From NCBI RefSeq assembly GCF_023515995.1, contig NZ_CP097320.1, forward strand, positions 4,340,001 to 4,404,000: a stretch of 64,000 bases of DNA, written 5' to 3'. Below the pieces are notes generated by a model. That model ran no database searches and was not told the origin of the DNA. It saw only the letters and a list, made by a program, of their open reading frames with translations. This stretch comes from Candidatus Mycobacterium methanotrophicum. Its GTDB lineage: Bacteria > Actinomycetota > Actinomycetes > Mycobacteriales > Mycobacteriaceae. Below, piece by piece: positions 52,737 through 62,252 of this stretch (within the stretch, counting starts at the first letter, position 1; each line of letters starts with the position of its first letter). The translations under genes were made by a program, and so were the position numbers.

Positions 52737-53606
52737 TTAACTGGACTGGGTGGAGAAGTCTCGGGACACCGGGTTACCCGGGAACCATTCGCCACCCGGC
52801 AATTCCGCGGTGAGCTGCTCGACCGCTATGGCGATTGCGAACGGTGTTCCGGGGCGAAACGTCGATATCCATTCGCCGTCGAAGCCCCGCGAGGGGCTGA
52901 CCAGTATTCTGCCCTCGGTGGTGTCGACGATGCTCACCCCGACCTCGGTGCTGGCCTGCCGCCCGTCGCGGCGAGCGCCCGCGACGATCTCGACGTAGCT
53001 GCGCGGACCGGTGAACACCGACTCGACCACGGGCCGCGCCGATCGCGGGATACCCAGGTAGTCAACGACTTCGGTCAGCGGCGCGCCGTTGCGCAGCCGC
53101 TCGTCGGCCCGTGCGCCCACCCGGGCGGGCAGGCTGAATTCATCGAATTGCGCCGGCGGGCGTTGGGTCAACCCGACACCCAACACCGGCGCCAGCGCGC
53201 GAGCATCGTGGATGTTCATCGCGGTAAATGTCACCAGTTGCGCATTGCGCAGCGCCACCACCGTTTTAGCGGTTCCATCGCCGCGCCGCGCGATGATCCC
53301 GCGCAGCAGGTCGTCGGCACCGGATGCTGCCCCCGAGCCTACATAGCGCAGGTCCAGCCAGCGGTGCGGGAAGCACACCTGCCGGATCCAGTCAGCGACC
53401 GCCGGGTTGACCCCACCGCTCGCGGACATCATGCCCATTCGGGTCAACTCGGCAGCCTGCCGATCGAGGAACGCGCCCCGCTCAGCAGCATCGGTGTAAG
53501 GCGTGGTGATCGCCAGAACCCATGGGAACGTTCCCGCCCCAACGGTTTCGGCGATAAACCAGGTCTGGTCGACGGTGAGCTCGACGGCGTTAGGTTGAGC
53601 AGCCAT
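52737..53606 (-). CDS. espG3: ESX-3 substrate chaperone EspG3
   Basis: 289 aa. N-terminal AVELTVDQTWFIAETVGAG and PWVLAITTPYTDAAERGAF, the central SYVEIVAGARRDGRQAS and the C-terminal PGTPFAIAIAVEQLTAELPG match the EspG fold. EspG3 binds PE-PPE heterodimers of the ESX-3 pathway in the cytosol and delivers them for secretion. Its retention while PPE4 is lost implies that it serves PE/PPE pairs encoded elsewhere. Only 3 bp from the end of esxH. Confidence 0.92.
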   Translation of the reverse strand: MAAQPNAVELTVDQTWFIAETVGAGTFPWVLAITTPYTDAAERGAFLDRQAAELTRMGMMSASGGVNPAVADWIRQVCFPHRWLDLRYVGSGAASGADDLLRGIIARRGDGTAKTVVALRNAQLVTFTAMNIHDARALAPVLGVGLTQRPPAQFDEFSLPARVGARADERLRNGAPLTEVVDYLGIPRSARPVVESVFTGPRSYVEIVAGARRDGRQASTEVGVSIVDTTEGRILVSPSRGFDGEWISTFRPGTPFAIAIAVEQLTAELPGGEWFPGNPVSRDFSTQSS

Positions 53607-53609
53607 CTA

Positions 53610-53900
53610 CTAGCCGCCCCATTTGGCGGCTTCGGCTTGGTCGCGGGCCAGCATCGAGGTGGTGTTGTTCTCATGCGTGCCGGCCATCGCGCGATAGGCC
53701 AGCACCAACTGCTCCATGGCCTGATTCCACTGGCTCTGCCACGCCTGATAGCTCATCCCGGTATCACCCTGCCAGCCCGCCGACAACGCCGCCTGCTCAC
53801 TGGCGATATCAGCACCCAAACTCTGCAACGTGCCCGCATAACCGGCCATATCGGCCGCATGGGCCAGCATCGCCGGATAGTTGTACATAATTTGCGACAT
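53610..53900 (-). CDS. esxH: ESX-3 secreted WXG100 protein EsxH
   Basis: 96 aa from ATG 53900 (an adjacent ATG at 53903 adds one Met). SQIMYNYPAMLAHAADMAGY is the N-terminal helix, the turn is SAGWQGDTGMSYQAWQSQW with the WXG motif, and the end is LARDQAEAAKWGG. Forms a secreted heterodimer with EsxG, needed for iron and zinc acquisition; the tuberculosis pair also disturbs host ESCRT. The family Zn-binding His residues are present at least in part (H14, H76 approximately). 29 bp after esxG. Intact. Confidence 0.95.
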   Translation of the reverse strand: MSQIMYNYPAMLAHAADMAGYAGTLQSLGADIASEQAALSAGWQGDTGMSYQAWQSQWNQAMEQLVLAYRAMAGTHENNTTSMLARDQAEAAKWGG

Positions 53901-53931
53901 CACAAAACCTTTCGTCTAAGGCCGAGTCGAA

Positions 53932-54225
53932 TCAGAAGCCCGGGTAACTGCCGGCCGCAGCCGAATCGGCGGCCACATACGTGCCCGCGGCATCCCCAAT
54001 GTTGGCCTGAGCGATATCCAGCAAGCTGTTGATCTTGGCCGCCGCTGCCACAAATCGGGCATGGGCAGCCTGAAACGCCGCCGCCGACTCCCCGGCGTGA
54101 AAGGCCTGCGCCGACAACGCCTCCTGCTCCGCCTGACCGATCGTCGAGCGCATCAACCCGGCCTTGGCGCCAAACGCCGACTGCGAAGCCACCAACTGCG
54201 GAATGTGAGCATCCAACATACTCAT
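53932..54225 (-). CDS. esxG: ESX-3 secreted WXG100-like protein EsxG
   Basis: 97 aa, the tuberculosis length. SMLDAHIPQLVASQSAFGAK is nearly identical to that protein as recalled; the turn carries AFHAGESAAAFQAAHARF (S-x-G-type turn rather than WXG) and the C-terminus has the YxxxD/E secretion signal (TYVAADSAA). An AAAGGA-type binding site precedes the ATG. Partner of EsxH. The PPE4 remnant ends 24 bp upstream. Confidence 0.95.
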   Translation of the reverse strand: MSMLDAHIPQLVASQSAFGAKAGLMRSTIGQAEQEALSAQAFHAGESAAAFQAAHARFVAAAAKINSLLDIAQANIGDAAGTYVAADSAAAGSYPGF

Positions 54226-54249
54226 GGCAAAAATCCTTTCTCTAATCGA

Positions 54250-54435
54250 TTACTGTCGTACACAAGCACACTCAGCTCTGTTCCTCCTCCCCTCCGCGGT
54301 GTCGGGATCTCACGTTCCCGGTGCCATCGGCATACTCGGTCCCAGCGGCCGCCAACAGCCACCCGGGGCCAGGCCGCCACTGAGCAGTGCTGAACGCGCC
54401 TCAAGCGGCGAAGCCGTCCACACCGGCGCGGTCAT
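54250..54435 (-). pseudogene. PPE4: PPE4 remnant: N- and C-terminal ends joined by an internal deletion
   Basis: ATG 54435 starts MTAPVWTASPLEARSALLSG, matching the first ~22 residues of PPE4 as recalled ([20 protein letters not shown]). After GGLAPGG the frame jumps to WRPLGPSMPMAPGT and then TGA (54312-54310); the PPE4 C-terminus contains GPRMPMVPGTW, so that Trp codon has become a stop. The former coding end can be followed to TAA 54250. About 440 codons are missing, including the PPE helical core that pairs with PE5 and binds EspG3. It starts 2 bp after the PE5 stop codon, the normal PE-PPE arrangement. Confidence 0.85.
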
Positions 54436-54437
54436 CG

Positions 54438-54746
54438 TCAGCTGCCGGCACCCAGATACGACGACGCAGCGGCCGCATCACCAAGGGCGTAACTCACGCC
54501 GGACTCGCCGACACCGACCCCGGCACGGCCGAGCTCTTCCACACCTTCGGCTGCCACCGCGGTGTGCTCGGCGCCCTGCGCGCTCAACGCCGCCGCGGTT
54601 TGCAGCGACACCGGATCAGCCGCCGACGGGACCACGGCCGTGATCAACGGTGCCGCGTCCGCATGCGCGGCGGCCAGGCGGGCGGTGATCGCTTCCACCG
54701 CGGCGCTGGCGGAGGCCAAACCCTCCGGGACGACTCGCAGCGTCAT
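54438..54746 (-). CDS. PE5: PE-family protein PE5
   Basis: 102 aa, as in M. tuberculosis. LRVVPEGLASASAAVEAITA starts the PE helical hairpin (the Pro-Glu at residues 7-8), followed by ADPVSLQTAAALSAQGAEHT and the conserved GVGVGESGVSYALGD with a YxxxD secretion motif. PE proteins are stable and exported only with a PPE partner. Its own partner PPE4 is reduced to a remnant directly downstream, so PE5 is an orphan unless another PPE substitutes. 45 bp after eccC3; the poly-T/AAGGAAGG spacer contains two repeats of CTTCCTTTTAA. Confidence 0.92.
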   Translation of the reverse strand: MTLRVVPEGLASASAAVEAITARLAAAHADAAPLITAVVPSAADPVSLQTAAALSAQGAEHTAVAAEGVEELGRAGVGVGESGVSYALGDAAAASSYLGAGS

Positions 54747-54791
54747 AGCTGATACTCCTTCCTTTTAAACTTCCTTTTAACCTTCGAAACC

Positions 54792-57700
54792 TCAGCGACC
54801 ATCGGCGGACACGCTTTCGTCGACGAGCGGATTGACCAACTGCACATACGTCGGGGTGTCGCTGTCGCCCAGCAGAATTGCCCGACCGGCGGGCAACCGG
54901 TCGAATCGCTGACCGCGGATCTTTCCGCCGTCCGCCGGATTGCCCGACAACATCAATGTGGTGGCTTGCAGGTCGTTGAACCGGCGCAGCAGCGAGCTGG
55001 TCATCAGCGCGTGCGCGGCACCTGTTGCCCGTGCAGTGACGATTACTCGCAGCCCTAGGTCGCTGGCCTGCGCCAGCAGCCCGATCAGTGGCGTCCACGG
55101 CCGCTGCCCGACGAACGGACCGGTCATCGCCGGAGCGTCGGGTATCTGATCGACGTCGTCGATGATCAGGTAATGGGTGTGGCCCTCGTATGACCAGCCG
55201 GTGAGCTGGCTCACCGAGAGGCCTGCCGGCGGTTGCCGCTTTTCGATGATCGCCGCCAAGCCGAGGACCGCCGGGGTCACCCGGTCGACGTTGGCGGTGT
55301 ATTCGTTGTCGGGGAACAACGGCTCGTCGACGAGCTGCAGCCGGCGGTCCATCACGGTGAACGCGACCCGGTCCGGGGTGGAGTTGTCGCGGACGGTGCG
55401 GATGATGTGGCGCAACAGTGTGGTTTTGCCGGACTTGGTGTCGCCCAGCGCCATCAGCAGCGGATTATCGGCGAAATCGACTTCGACTGCGGCCAAGTCT
55501 TCTTCGCGCTGGCCGATGACAACCCGGTCGGCGCCCCGGTACAGCGCACCGACCGCGGACGGTGCCAGGTTGATCGGCAGCAACCGCACCGGCGGCGCCG
55601 TAATGCCGGGCTGGCGAGCGTTGATCGCGGCAACCTGGTCGAGTTCGGGTGCCGCGAACAGGAAGTGCTCGGCGCCCATGGTCAGACCGCGACCCGGTTG
55701 GTCGGCCGGCACTGCCTCGGCCGGACGGTGCAGTGCACCGACCATCCGGACGTTGCTGTCGCGCGCGTCATGCAACTTCAGCTCCAGCCGCAGCCCGAGG
55801 CCGTCTCGCATCGCCAGCGGCACCTCCAGCCAGCTGGGGGTGGTGACGACCACGTGGATGCCGTAAGCCAGTCCGACGTTCACCAGCTCGGTCACCTTCC
55901 TCAGCAGCGGGTTTCGGGTGTTGAACTGATCGGTGTTGTCGCGGCTGAAGGCGTACAGGTTGTCGATAACCAGGAATACTTGGCCTAATCCGTCATCCGG
56001 ACCGTGCTTAGCCCGGAACACCTCCCGCTGCTGACGTGACCGCAGCAGCTGCTCGAGCTCACCGAAGGTGCGGCGAATGCGTTCCGGTTGCAGCGCTGAG
56101 GCGACGCTGCCGACATGCGCCAGCTCTTCGAGCGCCCGCAGCTGCCCGCCGCCGTAGTCCAGGCAGTAGAAGCTCACCTCGCTGGGCGAGTGCAGGCTTG
56201 CCGCTGACAAGATAAATGTCTGCAGCGCGGTGGATTTCCCCGACTTTGCCCCGCCGTGGATGACTAGGTTGCCGGCCGATGACCTCGCGTCGAACACCAG
56301 CGGATCGCGGCGCATCTCGAACGGCTTGTCGATTTCGCCCAGCGGCCAACGCCACTCGCCGCGCGGCAGTGCTGCGCGGGCCAGCACCGCGCTCAGCGGT
56401 ATCGGGTCGTCGAGCGGCGGCAGCCACAGTTCCGGCGCACGCGGGCCGTACCGCGCAAGCTGGTCACCGATGGTGGCGATCAACTTGCGTGGCGGGCCGG
56501 CTGGTTCCTCGTGACCGTTGGTCGTGATCACCGTGGTCTGATCGGGCTCGACCCTGCCGGCGGTGAACAGCTTCGGGTCGGGAGCAGAATGCACCACAAG
56601 AGTTTTCGCGGCCTGCGGCGGATCGTAGATACCGTCGACATAGGTGCTGCGGAATTTGATCGGTGCGGCGCCCGGAGCTGGCACCAAAAAGCCGATACCT
56701 TTGTGCTCCTTGCCGGACTCGATGTGGTAGGCGTCCTCCACACCGATGACCTGCCGCGACACCGCGGGGCTGGCCACCTTCAAACCGATGCGGTAGGAGG
56801 TGTTCTTGTCGATGTCCTTGATCTTGCCGACATCCAACGTCTGTGACGCGAAAAGGATGTGGATGCGGAACGAGCGGCCTTTGCGCGCGACGTAGTCGAA
56901 CAGCTCGGCGTATTCCGGGTGATCGGCGAGCATCAGCGTGAACTCGTCGGCGACCACGAACAGGGTGGGGATTGGCGCCAGATCAGATGCGCCGGCGGCG
57001 ATCGCGTTTTCGTATTCGGTCACCGAGTTGAACGCGCTGCCCTGCACCCGGCGTCCGGCTTCACGCAGCATCATTTCCCGACGCGCGACCTCGCCGCGCA
57101 GCGTGTCGGCAAACCTGTCGGCCAACGACTTCTTCTCGGCCATATTCGAAATCACCGCGACGACTTGCGGGAAGTTGCGGAAGATGTCGGCGCCGGCCTC
57201 ACCCTTGAAGTCGGCATAGATCACGATCAGCCGATCAGCGGGGTGAGTTGCCAACAGCGACAACAAGATCGACATCAGGGTTTGCGACTTGCCCGCCCCG
57301 GTCATGCCGATCATCAAGCCATGCGGGCCCATCCCGCCCTCGGCTTCGTCTTTGAGATCGAAGATCAGCGGCTCGCCGGTCGCGGTGACACCGATCGGGA
57401 CACGCAGCTCATCGTCGCGGCTTCGTGGCGCCCACATGGTGGGCACATCCAACCGCGACGCATCCGGAATTCCCAACAGCGTGGTGAAAGTGGCGCCGCG
57501 AGTGGCGGACGATTGCAGTCCGCTGTGCATCGGGTTGGAGTCCCATCGGGAGAGTCGGCGCGCGAGGTGCCCGGCGTCGTCGGCGTCCAGCTGGTCGACG
57601 TTGTCGATGTAGCGCTGCCAGCCGCCGGTCTGCCAGCGGTCGATGGCGCCGGCTCGGCTGCCCCCGCCGGCCCCCCCGACGATCCGCAGGATCGGCCGTT

Positions 57701-58766
57701 CCGGATCCGAATATTGTTCGCGATGTGGGGTTTGCGCCGATCGGTGCACGACGGTGACACCGGCCCGGGCCGCCGCCAGGGGCGAGGTGGCCAGGTCGTA
57801 GTCGGGATCGTCGACGACGATCAGTAAGTGCCGCAACGCGTCGGCCGACCCGTCGGCGAATCGCGGGCGGTCGGTCAGCGTCCGGCCGAGCAGCGCCGCC
57901 AGCTCGTCGGGTTTGGCGGACAGGTAGCGGGCCGGGCCGACGCCGTCGACCTCGCCGGGAATATCGACGTGCGGCAGCCACTTCAGCCATGACCAGTCCG
58001 GCGTCTCGAGACTCGAAGCGGCCACCGCGACACCGAGCACCGTCGGGTCATGCCACGTCACCGCCTGGGCGATCCAGGCCCGCGTCGCCGCGCGCACCTC
58101 GTCGGCATCGCCGAGAAGAGTGATCCGCGAGACCTTGGTCAGGTCGATACCGGTCGGGATGTCGCGGACAGTGCGCTGAGTGTCCAGCAAGCTACGTAAT
58201 GCACTGTGCGACACCGGTTCCAGATCAACTTCGTCGGCAATGTCATTGACCCGCAATGCGGTGTCAAGCGCCGCCGAGTGCAGGCCGGCCCGCACCACGA
58301 GAAAGTCGGCGTCGCAAGGGTCGCGTTCCCACTGGCGTCGCGAGCCGGGTATCGCGGCCAGAGCCGCGGGCTCAGGGTGCGACCATTCGGCCGCGGCACG
58401 TTGATCGGCGGCCTGGGCCCGGACGTTGTCCCGCACCACCGACAGGTAGCGCAAGTAGTCAGCCCGTTCGGCGTCGACTTCCTCGGTGCGGTTTTTGTTG
58501 TCGGTGCCGCGGTATAGGGCGGTGGCAGCCAGCAGCAGTACGAATGGAAAGAACAGCGTCTGCGGGGAGATGAGCCGGATACCGGTGGCGACCATTGCGA
58601 CGATCATGCCGACGATCAACAGCACGATCACGACCGGCAGCGCCCGTCGCAACATCGATGGCGGAATCACCCGGGGTAGTTCAGGAGGCGCTTCGATGCT
58701 GATGGCGCCCCTACGGGACCCCGGTGCTGGCAGCCGTCGGCGGGCCTCAAAGATCAGTCGGCTCAT
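54792..58766 (-). CDS. eccC3: ESX-3 motor ATPase EccC3
   Basis: 1324 aa FtsK/SpoIIIE-type motor. Two N-terminal transmembrane helices (VVIVLLIVGMIVAMVATGI, TLFFPFVLLLAATALYRG) precede a DUF-type ATPase-like region and three ATPase modules. Walker A motifs are GMTGAGKSQT near 490, GGAKSGKSTALQTF near 850 and GDTKSGKTTLLRH near 1115. Walker B-like segments are LFVVADEFTLML, FLVIDNLYAF and YLIIDDVDQI. EccC recognises the EsxG/EsxH and PE/PPE export signals and drives transport. Overlaps eccB3 by 4 bp. Intact. Confidence 0.95.
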   Translation of the reverse strand: MSRLIFEARRRLPAPGSRRGAISIEAPPELPRVIPPSMLRRALPVVIVLLIVGMIVAMVATGIRLISPQTLFFPFVLLLAATALYRGTDNKNRTEEVDAERADYLRYLSVVRDNVRAQAADQRAAAEWSHPEPAALAAIPGSRRQWERDPCDADFLVVRAGLHSAALDTALRVNDIADEVDLEPVSHSALRSLLDTQRTVRDIPTGIDLTKVSRITLLGDADEVRAATRAWIAQAVTWHDPTVLGVAVAASSLETPDWSWLKWLPHVDIPGEVDGVGPARYLSAKPDELAALLGRTLTDRPRFADGSADALRHLLIVVDDPDYDLATSPLAAARAGVTVVHRSAQTPHREQYSDPERPILRIVGGAGGGSRAGAIDRWQTGGWQRYIDNVDQLDADDAGHLARRLSRWDSNPMHSGLQSSATRGATFTTLLGIPDASRLDVPTMWAPRSRDDELRVPIGVTATGEPLIFDLKDEAEGGMGPHGLMIGMTGAGKSQTLMSILLSLLATHPADRLIVIYADFKGEAGADIFRNFPQVVAVISNMAEKKSLADRFADTLRGEVARREMMLREAGRRVQGSAFNSVTEYENAIAAGASDLAPIPTLFVVADEFTLMLADHPEYAELFDYVARKGRSFRIHILFASQTLDVGKIKDIDKNTSYRIGLKVASPAVSRQVIGVEDAYHIESGKEHKGIGFLVPAPGAAPIKFRSTYVDGIYDPPQAAKTLVVHSAPDPKLFTAGRVEPDQTTVITTNGHEEPAGPPRKLIATIGDQLARYGPRAPELWLPPLDDPIPLSAVLARAALPRGEWRWPLGEIDKPFEMRRDPLVFDARSSAGNLVIHGGAKSGKSTALQTFILSAASLHSPSEVSFYCLDYGGGQLRALEELAHVGSVASALQPERIRRTFGELEQLLRSRQQREVFRAKHGPDDGLGQVFLVIDNLYAFSRDNTDQFNTRNPLLRKVTELVNVGLAYGIHVVVTTPSWLEVPLAMRDGLGLRLELKLHDARDSNVRMVGALHRPAEAVPADQPGRGLTMGAEHFLFAAPELDQVAAINARQPGITAPPVRLLPINLAPSAVGALYRGADRVVIGQREEDLAAVEVDFADNPLLMALGDTKSGKTTLLRHIIRTVRDNSTPDRVAFTVMDRRLQLVDEPLFPDNEYTANVDRVTPAVLGLAAIIEKRQPPAGLSVSQLTGWSYEGHTHYLIIDDVDQIPDAPAMTGPFVGQRPWTPLIGLLAQASDLGLRVIVTARATGAAHALMTSSLLRRFNDLQATTLMLSGNPADGGKIRGQRFDRLPAGRAILLGDSDTPTYVQLVNPLVDESVSADGR

Positions 58767-60340
58767 CGATTTTCCCCCTGTGCCGCGCTATGCCCCGGAC
58801 GGGTGTCTGGCGCCAGGCCGTCGTGGGCGAGCAGCGCGTCGGCGCGTGACAGCGTCGGGCCGGGTGCGAACAACGACAGCATCGACCACGGAATCGGCGT
58901 CGGCGGCGGGTTCAGGCCAAGGACCTCAGCGGTTTTGGCAGGCACAGTAGTGCCACCCTCATTATCGATCCCGTAGCGGACGCCGGTGTCGGAAATCCAG
59001 GACAGCGACCCGGCAACCGGCGAACCCGAATTTTGGCCGACGGCGGCAGTGAAATACCCGCTCCCAGGCGCGAGCGCGACTCGGCTTGCGGTGCCGCCGG
59101 TTCCGGCGCTGACGAGATCTTCGGTGTGCACCGCGTCCGGTACCGGAAGTGCCGAACCGGCAAGCAGCGTCAGCGAATTCACGGTGGCGCCGGCCGGCTT
59201 GCTCCAGTGCACGCACGTGACCGGGTCACGGGGGGCGTCGACCAGGCTGATGCGCTGGTCGGGGTAACGGCTGGTGTCGAGCATCCGCGACACCGGCAGC
59301 TTGGCAACCTGATCGGCGGCCAGCCGCGGCGGCTGCTCCAGACCATAGGAATTGGAGTTGCGCAGTATCGCGGCAAGCACCGGCGAGATCGGTTGCAGGC
59401 CATCGGGCAACACCGCGTAGTAGAGCACGGCGTTCCCTGACGTGGCCTCTAATGCATGCGCTTGCACCACCGCGCCGACCGGTGCGGATACCGGTAGGCC
59501 GAACCGCGGTGGGCTTCCGGCCTCCGGGATGGCCGGCGCAGAAAGCGGCGGCGCTTCGGGAATCGCGTTGAACAGCCCGGCGGCAATCGGCCGCGGCGCA
59601 GGTATGTCGCTACCCAGGCCAAGGGCGCCGGTGACGGCGCGGTCGGCCAGGTCGATCCGGCTGCGCCGGCCGTCCCACAGCAGCCAGGTGCCGGTGGGAT
59701 TGCCCGCCAGCACCGCGCGCCCCGGGGTCAGCGCCGCGGCCCGGGCGCCAGTACTGTCCGGTGCTCCGGCAATCACCGTTACCCCGGTCACCGGGCCGGA
59801 AACGGCATCGCACACCGTCCAGTCGGCAGCTTTGGAAGTGTTTTGCACCATCCGCTCGGGCGCACCAGGGATCCCGACCAAGTTTCCACGCGCAAACTTG
59901 TCCAGCTCACTGCTTTTCACGGTGGTGGGGTTCACCGGCCGACCGACGATCAGCCGAGCCGACGTGAGGTTCAGCACCGGGTGCAGTTGATCGCCGACCC
60001 GCACATACAGCGCTGCGGTGGACCGGTCGGCCAGCACCGGACTGTTGGCGGCATTCCCGTTCGGGCGAATCAGCGAGAAGACAAAGCAGCCCACCAGCGC
60101 GGTGATCACCAGCAGTACGCCCATCAGCACCGCGCGGGTCTGGGTGCGCAACGGATCGACCAGCATCCGGGTGTCGTGCAGGGCGACGCCAGAAGCGGTG
60201 CGGCGCATCACAAACCGCCAGCCGGTCACCTGATGACGGGTGACAAAGCCGCGGCGGTAGACCACCTTGTCGGGATTGTCGTTGACCGGGGTACGCGACG
60301 CGAAAGAGCGCCGCTCGTCGTCAGCGCGGCCGCCGGTCAT
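58763..60340 (-). CDS. eccB3: ESX-3 membrane component EccB3
   Basis: 525 aa. A cytosolic N-terminus (VVYRRGFVTRHQVTGWRFVM, RRTASGVALHDTRMLVDPLR) leads to one transmembrane helix (AVLMGVLLVITALVGCFVFSLI) and a large periplasmic domain with repeats (ALYVRVGDQLHPVLNLTSAR, LIVGRPVNPTTVK). Cys residues in WTVCDAVSG and VTCVHWSKP probably form the known disulfide. EccB links the membrane complex to the periplasm. Overlaps eccA3 by 4 bp. Intact. Confidence 0.94.
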   Translation of the reverse strand: MTGGRADDERRSFASRTPVNDNPDKVVYRRGFVTRHQVTGWRFVMRRTASGVALHDTRMLVDPLRTQTRAVLMGVLLVITALVGCFVFSLIRPNGNAANSPVLADRSTAALYVRVGDQLHPVLNLTSARLIVGRPVNPTTVKSSELDKFARGNLVGIPGAPERMVQNTSKAADWTVCDAVSGPVTGVTVIAGAPDSTGARAAALTPGRAVLAGNPTGTWLLWDGRRSRIDLADRAVTGALGLGSDIPAPRPIAAGLFNAIPEAPPLSAPAIPEAGSPPRFGLPVSAPVGAVVQAHALEATSGNAVLYYAVLPDGLQPISPVLAAILRNSNSYGLEQPPRLAADQVAKLPVSRMLDTSRYPDQRISLVDAPRDPVTCVHWSKPAGATVNSLTLLAGSALPVPDAVHTEDLVSAGTGGTASRVALAPGSGYFTAAVGQNSGSPVAGSLSWISDTGVRYGIDNEGGTTVPAKTAEVLGLNPPPTPIPWSMLSLFAPGPTLSRADALLAHDGLAPDTRPGHSAAQGENR

Positions 60341-62178
60341 GCCGGCATCTCCAGGCGGAGGCCTTCCAGCAGTTGCGGCACCGTGTTGGCGACGTCTGCG
60401 GCGGTGATCGTCACCAGTTCCTCGTCGGTGAATTCACCGGTCCGAGCATGTTCGCTGTGATCCAATCGGAATTCGCGTTCCTCTTCAGACTTTTCGACGA
60501 CGTTGCGGACGAACCGGCCATTGCCCGCGATATCAAGGCCACGCCGTTCTACGGCCGCCGTATCGGGTTTCGTGATGTTGGCCAGGTGAGCGAAGAGGGC
60601 TTCCAGATCGTCGAGTGCGGACTGTTCGAATGTGCTGTCGCGCCGCTTCGCCATGAAATTCGCGATTTCGATAAGCTCGGCCGGTCGGTACGACGGGAAG
60701 TCGATGGTGCGGGTGAACCGCGACCGCAGACCTTGGTTGGTGTCCAGGAACCGGTCCAGCTCGGCGCGGTAGCCGGCGATGATGACCACCAGCCGATCGC
60801 GGTCGTTTTCCATCCGGGCCAGCAAGGTGTCGATGGCCACCAGACCGAAGTCGTTTTTGGCGCCGGTGGCAACCAGCGCGTAGGCCTCGTCGAGAAACAG
60901 CACGCCGTCCAATGCGCTGTCGATGATCGCGTTGGTCTTGGCCTCGGTTTCCCCGATGTGCTGGCCGATCAGATCGGCGCGGTGCACCTCTTTGATGTTC
61001 TCCTTCTTCAGAAGGCCCAGCCCGCAGTAGATTTTGGCGACCACACGGGCGATGGTGGTCTTGCCCGTTCCGGGCGGCCCAGTGAAGACAAGGTGGTGGG
61101 TGCGCCGCGCCACCTCTAGTCCGTGCTCCTTGCGCACCAATTCCATTGCAACTGCGCTCTTTAGCCGCGCTACTTGGTCTTTGACCTTGTCCAGGCCGAT
61201 GAACTCATCGAGCTCCCGCTCGGCCTCGGCCAGCAGGACGATCTTGCGCTCGTGGGCTCCCGGATCGACGAAGTCCCCGGGACTGGGCTCGGTGGCCGGA
61301 TCCCACGGGTCGATGCGCGCGTCGATGCGATCCGCGGTGGTGGGCACGATCCCGAAGCTGGAATCCGTCAGCGCCTCTGCGACTTGGGCGTTCTCCGGAT
61401 TGGCGGCGTAGAGGTCTTGCAGCACCTCTCGGGCGGTGTCCTCGTCGCCGTCGGCGCGCAGCGCCAGCGCCTTGGCCAGCGCGCCGTCCACTGCCGCGAC
61501 ACCGACCGGACCGTCGGGCTCCTCGAGATACGACAATGCCGCAGCAAACATGCCCAGCCGAGCCAGCGAAATCCCGAGCGCAATCTTGACCGCGTGACCG
61601 AAGTGCGCGTCGAGATCGGGGTCGGTGACGATCGGTGAGAGCAGCTTGACCACATCCGCCCAGCGCTCGGCGCGGTAGTGGATGGTCGCGGTGACCCAGC
61701 GGGCCTCCCGGGAACTCGGCCGGCGCCGGGTGACGTCGACGACGAGTTTGTGCGCGTCGGCGAATTGGCCCTCGACTGCCAGCCCCGCGGCGTAGGCGAG
61801 GTGAAAATCGTCCGGCTCGCTTGCGCCGAACCGCAGATACAACCCGGTGTCGTAGTGAAAACCCAGGGCGCCCGGCGCGAGTTCCACCTGGCGCTGTAAC
61901 AACCCCGCAGTCGCCGCGTTCTGCGAAATCGCTTTCAACACACGGGTAGACGCGTCGCCCGCCGCGGCCAGCCCCACCCAGGCGTCGCATTGGTCATGGG
62001 CGATGCGGGTGAGCGCGGCGAACCCGGATCGGGCGGCAGTCAGGTCCGCTGGACGCCTGCGGTCATAAACGGTCAGCCCAAGCGCCCGACAGCACGTCGC
62101 GAACCGGCTCGCGACGTCGTCATCTATCCGCGCCGTCGTTGGCCGTGTTGCGATGATGCCGGTGTCAGCGGTTTCCAC
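60337..62178 (-). CDS. eccA3: ESX-3 cytosolic AAA+ ATPase EccA3
   Basis: 613 aa from GTG 62178; the tuberculosis protein is slightly longer (631 aa) at the N-terminus. The N-terminal ~280 residues form TPR-like helical repeats (DQCDAWVGLAAAGDASTRVL, ALGFHYDTGLYLRFGASEPD). The C-terminal AAA+ module has Walker A GPPGTGKTTIARVVAKIY, Walker B GVLFLDEAYAL, and arginine-finger region NQGLRSRFTRTIDFPSYRP. EccA is thought to act on PE-PPE/EspG complexes in the cytosol. First gene of the operon, 25 bp or more from two IdeR-box-like sites. Confidence 0.95.
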   Translation of the reverse strand: METADTGIIATRPTTARIDDDVASRFATCCRALGLTVYDRRRPADLTAARSGFAALTRIAHDQCDAWVGLAAAGDASTRVLKAISQNAATAGLLQRQVELAPGALGFHYDTGLYLRFGASEPDDFHLAYAAGLAVEGQFADAHKLVVDVTRRRPSSREARWVTATIHYRAERWADVVKLLSPIVTDPDLDAHFGHAVKIALGISLARLGMFAAALSYLEEPDGPVGVAAVDGALAKALALRADGDEDTAREVLQDLYAANPENAQVAEALTDSSFGIVPTTADRIDARIDPWDPATEPSPGDFVDPGAHERKIVLLAEAERELDEFIGLDKVKDQVARLKSAVAMELVRKEHGLEVARRTHHLVFTGPPGTGKTTIARVVAKIYCGLGLLKKENIKEVHRADLIGQHIGETEAKTNAIIDSALDGVLFLDEAYALVATGAKNDFGLVAIDTLLARMENDRDRLVVIIAGYRAELDRFLDTNQGLRSRFTRTIDFPSYRPAELIEIANFMAKRRDSTFEQSALDDLEALFAHLANITKPDTAAVERRGLDIAGNGRFVRNVVEKSEEEREFRLDHSEHARTGEFTDEELVTITAADVANTVPQLLEGLRLEMPA

Positions 62179-62202
62179 GCCTCCGCCTCTCCCCTGATGG
62201 AC

Positions 62203-62252
62203 ATAGTGTTGCCTAAGCTAACCCGCGATGAAGTTAGCATTGCATAAGCTAA
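62203..62252. promoter_or_regulatory. Two IdeR-box-like sites in the ESX-3 promoter
   Basis: TTAGCATTGCATAAGCTAA (62234-62252) is a 19-bp imperfect palindrome close to the IdeR consensus TTAGGTTAGGCTAACCTAA. A second, weaker one is ATAGTGTTGCCTAAGCTAA (62203-62221), spaced 31 bp away. They lie 25-74 bp upstream of eccA3. IdeR-Fe represses ESX-3 in M. tuberculosis when iron is plentiful, so the sites fit the known control. Confidence 0.7.
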
